Program-made: the position numbers and the translations under genes | In this document: positions 21,817-30,678 of the stretch, one piece after another | Layout: each line of letters starts with the position of its first letter | Numbering within the stretch: the first letter of the stretch is position 1 | The notes under the pieces: model-generated | The model's database searches: none | Seen by the model: the letters and a program-made list of their open reading frames with translations, nothing else | Told to the model about the DNA's origin: nothing | Assembly: GCF_020509005.1 (NCBI RefSeq) | Contig: NC_063015.1 | Location: 4,464,001 to 4,528,000, forward strand | DNA: 64,000 bases | Direction: 5' to 3' | Origin: Fulvia fulva | Lineage: Eukaryota > Ascomycota > Dothideomycetes > Mycosphaerellales > Mycosphaerellaceae

Positions 21817-22616
21817 CGTTCTTCGTCCGGGCTCGGGTAGTGAGATGTTTATCAACGCGACCGTTGAACACTTAGCTGGGATTCCAAGCCATGGATGGAC
21901 GCAAGAGCTGGCAGCCAGCAGTGGTCGGACACAATGAGTCGCCTGATAGCTACTAGATCCAGGATGACTCGAAGGGGGATGCGAAGTCAAGCCTTGTCGC
22001 GCCAGAGTCGATGGCAGTAACACATACGAAGGGACACCATAGGCTCGAGAAAGCCGCGATCTGCCAATATGTCCAGTCACTAGACGATGCGTATGGTAGA
22101 GGGTCATGAGCGACATACGCAAGAGAGAGCGATCACATGCAAATTTCTGTAGCAAGAGCTGTTCTCTGTTCTCATACGCCCACGGAAGATCGGAACATTT
22201 TCATTTCAACAGCTATCTCATCACAAGTCATAACGACAGTCCAATACTCTGCGCTGCGGCATAGTTCAGGCTATTCTCCTTTTGACTCTTGTGATCTACG
22301 GCGGCTCAGAGACATAGTCCATCTTCCTAGCACCATTCTATCATCCCTTTCGCACACCTACCTCCTAACTCAGAATACTAGTTCACTGCATTGAAGATCG
22401 TCGACGGGAGTGAACTAGCGGGGTCTCCGTTCGTCTGTGGTATTACGCAAGACGTCACCGGCTGTATTGATTTCGACTATTCACCGAAGCATGTGCAACG
22501 ACCATTTTCTTAGCTTCACAAGCTGTATATAAGACTACGGCACCGTCATTCCTCAAGTGCCTCTGCTACTTTGCCGAATACACTGAGCTCAACCAAACCA
22601 CACATCTGCCACAAAC

Positions 22617-23468
22617 ATGGCCTCGGGCGACAGACGCATACCCACCTGGGCGAAGGAGGAGCTAGTGCATCTCACAAACAAATGCGACAACCTGAAATTG
22701 GGAGATCTCAAATCACGTCTCAAATCACTGCTTGAGTCGGTTGAAGCAGAAGAGAGGTATGATTTGTTCCTGTGCGGTGGACAATGTCCTCTGTAGACTA
22801 ACGTAGTACACGAAAACAGAAAGGCAGTCACAGAAGTTTTCAACACCTACGAGCTTGTCGAGAAGATCCTTGAGGAGATTTCTCTTCCAGACCTCCTCAA
22901 CGCACAACGCATCTGCAGAACGACTCGATCCGTCACAATGCGTTCGCATCGCATCGCCTCGGACTGTTTCGTGTACAGCAAACTTCCCAGCGGTCGATCA
23001 GTCCGTCCATTCCGAGGTCAAGTCGACTTCGACAGCATGGCCGAAGTACCATGCCGCTACTTCTATCGATGCAAATCATGGTTCGGCAACGATACCGGCG
23101 GCTGGACACTGCATATCGACTACTGTGTCCAGCTTGCACCGACTAAGCCCAGGGGCCACACGATCCGTAGCAGTTCTAAGCGAATCATCACCACCAAACC
23201 GCGTCAGACAAGTAACATGGCAGCAGAAGACGACGGAAACGAGGAGCAATATGGAACAGAACTGTGGAGGCGTGCACGTTGGATGCAAGAAGGCAAGGCT
23301 GTGCTGTGCATCGTGCACAGTCACTGTCCTGACGGTCATGATCTGCATGAGGAGAAGATGTTTCCGGCGAACGCCACCCTTGGGGAGACGTTTGACTGGA
23401 TGAGTCGAGGACGTGGAATACCTGATGGAAAGCCGTGCCCAGGTGGGAAACATGATATTGCTTACTAG
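22617..23468 (+). CDS. F-box-like protein, paralog 2
   Basis: Exons 22617-22756 and 22820-23468 joined across a 63-bp intron in the same position and phase as in paralog 1 give 262 aa. The second exon begins KAVTEVFNTYELVEKILEEI and continues SLPDLLNAQRICR, the same F-box-like core. The C-terminal module is also shared: ELWRRARWMQE, VLCIVHSHCPDGHDLHEE, then ATLGETFDWM. The middle parts differ strongly, as expected for the substrate-facing region in an expanding family. The short C-terminus (GKPCPGGKHDIAY) matches the end of paralog 1 loosely. Function beyond an SCF adaptor role is unknown. Confidence 0.7.
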
Positions 23469-24960
23469 CCAGGGTATTCTATGGCCATCGATCGAGCGAA
23501 GAGAAGAGCAGTGACTTCTGATAAGACACACAGCATGGTCCAGATACTAGACATGGGCAGTCATACGAGCAGTGAGCCATAGTTCAGTATCCGATTGATG
23601 AAGCATAACTTTCAATGTGCACTCGCCTGAGACGCCAAGCACCTTTACGGCGAGGCCTCGAGTAGAGCATAAAGACACTTCTAATTCTTTGTTCTGCTCT
23701 TCTATAGCAAAAACGTATTGGGTGTATTGAAAGCGACGCCGTTGAACATTCGCCTCGACGTCCATTCGTATTTGCTCAGCGTACTTCCATGGCCAGTATG
23801 ATATTCACTCGAGCATGCGGCGCACTAACGAGCCTTTCTCGCTATGTGGCCCGACGTGTAAGGGGAGAGGATAGTTGACCGGCTGTCCGTTGAGGGAGAC
23901 GGTAGATGATGGGGCGGATGGATGGCAATGACTAGTGATATGGCGTCGGCCCAGAGAAGCCGAAGACGAAGCCTACATCAAAGCATAAAGCCGTCTGTCC
24001 CGACTTTTGACAAGGCGGTTCTTCAGCAGCCTACAGTACTGGACGCAGTTGGGCCTACCAATGCAGCCATTGACGACGGAAGTACGCGTCTTGCTACTGC
24101 GCAGGTTCGACTACTAGGCCACCGGAGGTCGCTTTGGAGATGCTGAGCTGATACGGATCCTATGATATGCGCCACGGTGCTCTACCGTCTTCTCTTGTGA
24201 TGTGTAGATCAGGCAGTATCCTTGCCCTGCCTACGGCACGCTTCACCTCTTTCCTTTCGATGGCCAGTGGTGTCGATATCATCGATGCGCTTCGGTGTGT
24301 TTGGCGAGCCGGCTGGACTTGCTGTCCAGGCTTGGGTCGTGTGGATTGTCTGCAGTCAAAATCAGGGCCATTTGACCAAGTGTAGTATTTGAATGGGCAG
24401 TTCTGACGCGCACTGGGTACTGATGTTGACAGCGTGAAGAGTGAACAAGGGGGAGGACATCATCAAGGTGATCATGTTGCTCGCACGGGTCGTGCCGCAT
24501 GCTCATCCCTCCTGCCGCAATAACCGACTCCATCTCCTGCTATCAACAACATTCGATTGTCAACAGAAAAGCTGCATCGATTTAGCTTGTATGATTCTTG
24601 GGCATCTTGTGCCGTGTTCTCCCAATGCTGCTCCTGCTGTTCGACCATGCAGGCGAAGACTCCGTCGTGCTCGTCTTGGCCCGCGAGAGAACAGAAAGAA
24701 AGATTGACCGGTGCTCCAATGCTGGAACGCCTTTCAAGTTTATGTAACAGCTAGACTGATGTACGTGGGATGCGATACCGTCCTTCGGCACCTACGCCGC
24801 TATCGACCGACCAGGCTGCCACTGAGATGAAGAATCCCAGTGCTTCCGTCTGCATACAGTAAGTGCTCGTCAATCAAGGTGCTAACTCTGCGGACAGTGG
24901 TCGGTCGGCATTATTTCTGTTTCAATGTCAGTGGATTTACGTCATACGACTGAGAAGCAC
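23469..24960. other. Intergenic, nothing recognised
   Basis: About 1.5 kb with only short overlapping frames on both strands and no domain, repeat or RIP bias that I can see. Between the two preceding paralogs (21817-22616) the sequence is likewise empty apart from the second paralog's promoter. Confidence 0.5.
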
Positions 24961-25545
24961 CTACAAGATAGTAAGCGGCTCCAACACACTGTCCTTCTTC
25001 CGTGGCTGGTCCGTCTTCGAAACAGGCGACTCTTGCTGTTTCCTCAACCGAGGCCGATATTTCTTCAAGAACCTTTGCAGTCTTGTCTGCTTGGACCTCT
25101 TCCCGCCGCCAGTGACCTTCTCGTCCACAGGCTTCGAATTGTCGGAGCTTTTATCGACCTTGGGCAGAAACCTTGCGAGGAGTCCGTACGAAGGCACGCG
25201 ATATATCCTTCGCTTCGGCTTCACGGGTACGACTGTCTCGACGCTGTAGTCTGAAAAGGCCGAAGAGAGTTGTTGACGGTGCGCTTCCGGTGAAGCGGCC
25301 GAGATGGCTACGCAATATTGCGCAAAAGACAGGCCGGGCAGGTCATCCGGCGCTGTGGTCGATGGGCGACACGTTGAATATGCAGACCTGGCTGTCTGCT
25401 GGCCGGCCCAGATGTCATCGGGTTGAGGTGGCCGCAGCGCTGGCGATGTCGACGTGGGGGGCTCGAGGTCGTTGGCCTCGAGGGTACCGAGGGCGCTGAG
25501 GCACATGCGCCCCGGGTTGGAGCCATCAACCCCTTCGGCCGACAT
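24961..25545 (-). CDS. Hypothetical basic protein
   Basis: 194 aa, intron-free, ATG at 25545 and stop at 24961. The first half is Pro/Ser/Thr-rich; LPGLSFAQYCVAISAASPE suggests one short helix. The second half is strongly basic (VKPKRRIYRVPSYGLLARF; GKRSKQTRLQRFLKKYRPRLRKQQ), with bipartite nuclear-localisation-like clusters. No family recognised. It is divergent from the 409-aa gene 0.4 kb away, which also has basic KR motifs; whether they are related is unclear. Confidence 0.5.
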   Translation of the reverse strand: MSAEGVDGSNPGRMCLSALGTLEANDLEPPTSTSPALRPPQPDDIWAGQQTARSAYSTCRPSTTAPDDLPGLSFAQYCVAISAASPEAHRQQLSSAFSDYSVETVVPVKPKRRIYRVPSYGLLARFLPKVDKSSDNSKPVDEKVTGGGKRSKQTRLQRFLKKYRPRLRKQQESPVSKTDQPRKKDSVLEPLTIL

Positions 25546-25966
25546 TATGGAGTCGTGATGCCTGAAGATTCATGATTCCCGCTGCAAGGTCGCGATGGCC
25601 ATGCTCGTGGGCGACTGCGCATCGTTCGATAACACGCAGCTTCGAGATTCGGTGGCGTGGTAGTGACCAACTTTCATGCCGGCCGAGTGCCAGACTTGAC
25701 CACTCCGAGTTGCTACAATTACCTTCCTCCATCGCACACGGTCATGGTCCATGGAACTGCCCCTCTCGCCCGCTCATGAGCGATAATGATCTCTGGACCG
25801 CTCGTTTGAAGAGGAGAGGGTCAGAGCAGCCGCAAATCGTAACGCATTCCGGAGACAGTCGACCACACTGGCTGACAAGTCTCAATCCGAAGCACAGGAC
25901 ACCCCATCGCAGCATCCTGATGATCTCGCGCGACGATCGCAATCGCGCATCACCAACACACTGGAA

Positions 25967-27322
25967 ATGACTCAGTCCATGGCCTTGGCGGGCCCATCGC
26001 TCGCGCATGATCATGCAGACGAAGATGAAGCAGTGATGCTACCTTCACCGGAACCATCTGAGGCCTCCAGCTCTCAACGGGCCAGTCAGCAGCAGGACGA
26101 CTCTCAGCCACCAGCTGCGCAACAGAAGAAGGACAAGCGGAAGTCGATGTTGAATTGGTTCTCTAGACTTAGCTTCGTGAAACGCGACGAGTCGCCACTG
26201 TCCGTATCTGGTCCGGAGCACCCTACTGAGGATGTCGTTGGCATGGAGCCACCTGCCTCCCATAACAAGGCAGGCAAACGCAGATCGGTTGCAAACATGC
26301 TTTCAGTCACACGAAGCTCACCCAAAGCACCCGCACACCCCAGCACACCGAATTGCCACGTCCAATTTACTGACCTGGTCTCACCCAAGCGATTCTCCAA
26401 GCGTCAGTCCGTGACCGACCTTCTCTTCTTCCGCTCCCATCCCTCAGACAAAGGCAGCAACGCCAATAGCTACAACAACGACAACGATAACGGCGAAGGT
26501 CCAAGCTGCCACTCAATCGGCTTCCCATACTCCCAACAAACCCGGAACAACATCCTAGACGAAGAGGGCAAACTCCCAGAGCCCGAACTCGGCCCGCGAA
26601 ACTTCAGGCTCGACATCCGATCCAGTATGCTCGCCATGGCCGAAGCTCACAGGAATGACCCAGCCGAGAGTCGCGTCACGCGCAATGTCGCGCTGGCGTT
26701 GTCACGCGCGGCTACCATCCGCCAAGCCGGCATGGCCGCCAGGGGCAACGGCCAACAGCCAAAGCGGTACACTAATCACCTGGACAATGTGAAGCGTCAC
26801 TATCTCGCGCGTGAATCGTCGCGCCCCGAGCTGCCTCCGTCAGGCAGTGCAGGTAGAGATGTCACGGCTACAGGTGGCAGGGAGCTAAGGAGGGTTCGTC
26901 TTAACTCGGGAAGACTGGTGTGGTTGCCGAACGTACAGCCTGATCAGATGGGTGGACTGGGTATGCCGACCGACCACGTGGAGAACGTGGTCGATGAGGC
27001 GCGTGAGCTGGAGAGAGCTGATGCACTTAGGAACTTGCTGTTGGCGAAGATGGAGAGGGACCGGAGATATGGTGAGTCAATGTGAAGGGCAGAAGGCATC
27101 ATCCGTCTGAAACATGCGTGCTGCATCTCCCTCTCACCAGCAGTTGCTGAGACACTGGGACGTGGTTCTCGAATATGGCTAACACCCTTGTGTTTAGGGG
27201 AGAACGGTGAGAATGGTGGGAACGATGAGAATGGTGGGAACGATGAGCATGGTGGAAACGATGAGAATGGTGGGAACGATGAGAATGGTGAGGATCACGG
27301 CGGTCCAAATGGTGCGATGTGA
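25967..27322 (+). CDS. 409-aa protein with KRxS motifs and ENGGND-repeat tail
   Basis: Exons 25967-27071 and 27198-27322. The intron (27072-27197; GTGAGT...TTTAG) splits a Gly codon, and the second exon adds an acidic-neutral repeat tail (ENGGND units, about six, one reading EHGGND) ending in TGA at 27320. Ignoring the intron would stop the protein three codons later. The N-terminal third has a Ser/Gln-rich region, then three spaced basic motifs: KRKSMLNWFSRL, KRRSVANMLSVTR and KRQSVTDLLFFRS, which look like repeated phosphosite or amphipathic units. A helical C-terminal part follows (ARELERADALRNLLLAKMERDRR). Family unknown. The repeat DNA looks like an 18-bp minisatellite, so the tail length may vary between strains. 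Confidence 0.7.
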
Positions 27323-27974
27323 TGTAATGTAAAAAGGCAAGGGGTGAGAGGATTGCCAGAATGACAAACACGGTACGTAGGAAACCCAATCTTTGAGTGG
27401 CGCAATGCGTGTTGACCAGAAAATAGTACAGTAGCAATGCGATGGCTCTCGGACCTTTGAGTTGGGATGTTGGAATGTGTTGGAAATAGCAGCGGTAGTT
27501 GGGGAGTTGTGTCGTACTTGGTAGATAGCACCATGTCACCGTCTCCGTAGACTTCTCCTGACATCACAAGTGCTGTGATGCTAATGCTACTGATAAGCCC
27601 TGCTGATGCTCATGCGATGGGACACACTAGGAGGAAGCTATGAGGACGTTCCGTTGGCATATATTGTGTGCCACGCCTACTTTCGATCGTCATGATCTCG
27701 AGGGCTTGAGTCAGTCGGGCTCCAGCCATGGCACTGCAGCCGTGAAGTACTTCGTGATGTTTTACGGACTCAGGCAGCGGTGGAGCCACTCTGTTCGGGC
27801 ATGGCAGACAGCAATCACCATGGAGCACAGATAAAGTGAAACCGAAGCAAGAGGTGCAATGGGCTGACAAGCTTGGAGATACTGGTTGAGATGAGTGTCT
27901 GAACATCAGTCAATGCTTTTCGGACCACTGTACAGCCTTTTCAACCCTCATCTCCTCCAGCCGAGAGCCAACGC
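27323..27974. other. Intergenic, nothing recognised
   Basis: Convergent 3' flanks of the 409-aa gene and the UMP/CMP kinase gene. No repeat or RIP signal. Confidence 0.5.
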
Positions 27975-28661
27975 TCACTGGCTACTCTTATGCACGCCTC
28001 TCGCTTCAAACTGCTTCTGCACATCTTCATAGACCGCCGCTGGCTCCGGTCTCGCATCGACCTTGACCACTCTGCCCTCCTTCTCAAAGTGCTGCACCAC
28101 CGGCATACTCTGCTCGACGAACGTCTTGAATCGCTTCTTGATGGACTCCTCATTATCATCGGCGCGCCCACTAGTCTTGCCGCGGTTGAGCAACCTCTCA
28201 CGCATCGTCTCCTCGGGGCAATCGAAGAACAGGGTAAACTTGCTCTTCACCACCACCTCCTCGAATTTCTCCGCCTGGTCCATCTTACGGGGAAAGCCAT
28301 CGACGAGGAACTTGCGGTTGCCGTTCTCTTTTATTGCGGCATTCATGGCGTTCTCGAGGAGCTGGATTGTGACTTCCATGGGCACGATTTGGCCCTCTTT
28401 GATGTAGGTCTTGATCATGTCGCCGAACTCGCTGCCGGGTCGGTCTTGCTCTTCTCGGAGCAGATCGCCGGCGGAGAGGTGCTTGAATGCGTAGTCCCGC
28501 ACCAGATTGGAGCATTGTGTTCCTTTTCCTGCGCCTGGACCGCCGAGCACGAAGATGACGAGCGCTTGGCCGTCGCCTGTGCCTGGGGAGAAGAGTGGTT
28601 GGCTGCGTTTGGGCGCGGTGAGGGCTGGATTGTCCTCCATGTTCTGTGGTATGACTGGCAT
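27975..28661 (-). CDS. ura6: UMP/CMP kinase (uridylate kinase)
   Basis: 228 aa from the ATG at 28661. Transfers phosphate from ATP to UMP/CMP in pyrimidine nucleotide synthesis. The P-loop GGPGAGKGTQ (about residue 40) follows VIFVL; next come HLSAGDLLREEQDRPGSEFG (NMP-binding), KEGQIVPMEVT, FLVDGFPRKMDQAEKFEE (conserved DGFPR), LFFDCPEETMRERLLNRG and the LID-type GRADDNEESIKKRF. Length and motif order are normal for the eukaryotic UMP/CMP kinase branch. The frame is open upstream of this ATG as far as 28724. Another ORF on the same strand ends only 11 nt upstream (see the next feature). Confidence 0.9.
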   Translation of the reverse strand: MPVIPQNMEDNPALTAPKRSQPLFSPGTGDGQALVIFVLGGPGAGKGTQCSNLVRDYAFKHLSAGDLLREEQDRPGSEFGDMIKTYIKEGQIVPMEVTIQLLENAMNAAIKENGNRKFLVDGFPRKMDQAEKFEEVVVKSKFTLFFDCPEETMRERLLNRGKTSGRADDNEESIKKRFKTFVEQSMPVVQHFEKEGRVVKVDARPEPAAVYEDVQKQFEARGVHKSSQ

Positions 28662-28672
28662 CTTTGCTGCAG

Positions 28673-29011
28673 TTATCGAGCTCCTGCGTAGTTCGGATCG
28701 AGTTCTTTCCTCCGGCCGGGCCACTCCTTCTTATCTGCTGGGGCCTTGTCTCCTGCCGTGTATGTCTGATGGGTCACGCCTTCCCTGCTCTTCGCTAGAA
28801 AGTGGAAGGAGCCTGCGCCGAGGCAGAAGATGAAGACCAAAGGAAGGAGCGGGAGTTGTTGAGCGTTGGGCTTTCTTCGCGGAGCGGGCTTCGCTGTGGA
28901 AGGAAGTTTCGTTTGGCTGTGGAAGGTGCTTCGAGAGAAGGCACGATGGGACGTGCAAGAGGTCGACTGCAAGAGCTTAGCAGCGCGCAATGTTGGTGAG
29001 CGGTGTGACAT
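28673..29011 (-). CDS. Small single-pass mitochondrial-type protein upstream of UMP/CMP kinase
   Basis: 112 aa, ATG at 29011, stop TAA at 28673-28675. The N-terminus is basic and Ser/Thr-rich without acids (RAAKLLQS, HRAFSRSTFHSQTK), like a mitochondrial presequence; one membrane helix follows (LPLLPLVFIFCLGAGSF), then a polar tail with KEWPGRRKELDPNY. It could be an inner-membrane assembly or structural protein; I do not recognise which. Its stop is 11 nt before the kinase ATG and in a different frame, and I could find no GT-AG intron that would fuse the two. So either they share one transcript, or the real gene model joins them by an unusual splice. Confidence 0.5.
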   Translation of the reverse strand: MSHRSPTLRAAKLLQSTSCTSHRAFSRSTFHSQTKLPSTAKPAPRRKPNAQQLPLLPLVFIFCLGAGSFHFLAKSREGVTHQTYTAGDKAPADKKEWPGRRKELDPNYAGAR

Positions 29012-29157
29012 TGTGGGAATGTCATTGGAGAGTCACGTTGAAGGTCGACTTTCTGCCTGCATGACGCCGCCAGCGTTCCAGACTGGACTTCGCCGAGGGC
29101 ACCATCAATATCTCATTAATGCGCCATCAATTCACCGCCTGACACCGCCATGCTTGC

Positions 29158-29745
29158 ATGGCCACCAACACCTTTCAGCTTGATCTCATTTCTTGCCATC
29201 GACATGACACTGTTCCATACGACGACGGAGACTGCCGACCATCGCGTGTCTATGACTACCATATGCCGCTGCTACGAATGTTCCACAGTGATGCAGTGAG
29301 AATGCGCCACAAGTCGTGCCCATCTCGACAGGACAGGAGGCACAGTTCCAGTATTGTTCATTGTTCGGACAACATGTCGCCCCAGCACCCAGACCGCCGA
29401 CAGAACGACTTCCACTGGCCTCATAAACAAGCCCGAATAAAGAATTTGATATGGCCAAGTCCGGATCTACAGCTCATGGACCCGAACCGCATCTCGATCG
29501 AGGTCAAAGAAATGCTCAGACTCCAGTGCGAAATGCTGCCAGCTCAGATGCCACGATATGGAAGCAGAAAGCAACTGCGGTACGGACGCAGAGGTACGAT
29601 GCACACGACTCAGCGTTCTCCTGCCTACACGCATGAGTGTGCCATGGTTGATGCAGCGCTTGTAGGTGAATGGATTGATCGCCTTGGAGCTCCCCTTCAA
29701 TGGCAGATTCTGCCGCTTTGTGCAACCCAAATTGGACCACTTTGA
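29158..29745 (+). CDS. Doubtful 195-codon ORF
   Basis: An ATG-started frame between the divergent kinase locus and the terpene synthase. The composition (many His, Arg, Met, Cys; no hydrophobic core, no domain) looks like chance rather than a gene. Listed because it fills the only gap here and could be a leader exon of the following gene. Confidence 0.15.
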   Translation: MATNTFQLDLISCHRHDTVPYDDGDCRPSRVYDYHMPLLRMFHSDAVRMRHKSCPSRQDRRHSSSIVHCSDNMSPQHPDRRQNDFHWPHKQARIKNLIWPSPDLQLMDPNRISIEVKEMLRLQCEMLPAQMPRYGSRKQLRYGRRGTMHTTQRSPAYTHECAMVDAALVGEWIDRLGAPLQWQILPLCATQIGPL

Positions 29746-29993
29746 GGTGAATGGCCATGGCACATCTGTGCTATCATCTCGGGATGAATGGACAGGACAT
29801 ATCTGTATAAGAGATGCTTTGCTTCTCTTCCGACTTACTTCAGTCTTGTCAATCTGGACTGCAGTCGAGTCGAGTATCATCGTGTCGCATTGCTTTCTCA
29901 CGCCTTCGCATCGCCATACATTGCTGGAATACAGACTGGTCAATCGAAGGCCTCTGTCTCTGACTATTACAGATCTCGACCTGGTAGCCGATC

Positions 29994-30349
29994 ATGGCTG
30001 TCCAAGAAAGTGCTCGACGAGATTCGGAGCGCACCACTGTCACCATACCGGACCTCTTCGTGTCTTTCATCAAGCAGGACCCGAAGGTTCGCGAAGACTA
30101 CCAGAAGCACAAGGTCAACTCCTGCCAATGGCTGGCGACTCGACTTGGCATGGACGAAAAAGCGACTCGCAAGCTCGAAGCTGGCGACTTTACGTGGTTT
30201 GCCGCCGTGTATATGCCAAAGGCCATCGCCGAGCGTTTCCGTCTGGCCAGCGACTGGACGAACCTCATCTTCCACTACGACGACCTCTTCGACAACGGCC
30301 TTCTCAAGAGGGATCCGGTGCGTACCACCAAGACGGTCGAGCGCCTCTT
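29994..30349 (+). pseudogene. Class I terpene synthase, 5' part, cut by a Copia LTR
   Basis: The ATG at 29994 begins a fungal sesquiterpene-cyclase-type N-terminus: IPDLFVSFIKQDPKV, then WLATRLGMDEKATRKLEAGD, FTWFAAVYMPKAIAERFR, WTNLIFHYDDLFDNG. The aspartate-rich metal-binding motif DDLFD is at residues 96-100. Such enzymes cyclise farnesyl diphosphate in the cytosol. The coding sequence stops matching at 30349, exactly where the Copia LTR begins; the frame runs four codons into the LTR and ends at a TAA at 30360. The second metal site (NSE/DTE) and the rest of the helical fold are missing and are not found elsewhere in the window. The remaining codons are free of RIP stops. Confidence 0.85.
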
Positions 30350-30409
30350 TATTAGTTTATAAGCTTTATATAGCTACTTAGCGAGATATACTATTATAAA
30401 GCGGTAGAC
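30350..30409 (+). repeat. Copia-O 5' LTR, first 60 bp
   Basis: Identical start to the 3' LTR at 61864 (TATTAGTTTATAAGC; the first TA is probably a RIP-altered TG). It ends in TAGAC (30405-30409), the target duplication of Copia-I. Confidence 0.85.
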
Positions 30410-30643
30410 TGTTAAACAGGTACGAGTTGCGCAGCAGTGGAAGACGGCGGATCACACAAAAGACGAAGAAGGACCCAATGGGATAGCGTGTATCTACATA
30501 CAGTATCGCCGGTGTTGGTGTAGGTAGATGCTAGGTGTCCGGATGTTTGCTAGCCCATGGGCTGGCAAACCCTAATCACGTGATCTCGTCACATGACACA
30601 CCCACACCCACATGCTTGTCCTGCGGCCTGTATGTTCTCAACA
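30410..30643 (-). repeat. Copia-I older copy, 3' LTR (not RIP-mutated)
   Basis: 234 bp, TGTTAAACAG...TTCTCAACA on the plus strand. It keeps its CA and TG dinucleotides, in contrast to its partner at 43149-43382, which differs by roughly two dozen transitions, almost all at CpA/TpG. Confidence 0.9.
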
Positions 30644-30678
30644 CTCCCACTCAGGCCACATGGTCTCCTACAATCCCT

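Noticed and set aside
27200..27300. Non-coding minisatellite
   Set aside because: The repeat is in frame behind a good intron and ends in a stop; it is treated as a coding exon.
27990..28691. 233-codon plus-strand frame
   Set aside because: It lies entirely opposite the UMP/CMP kinase gene, has hydrophobic low-quality content and no domain.
14381..30349. Secondary-metabolite gene cluster around the terpene synthase
   Set aside because: Hydrolase, monooxygenase and synthase are separated by kinase, F-box and structural genes over 13 kb, and no P450, transporter or cluster regulator is seen.
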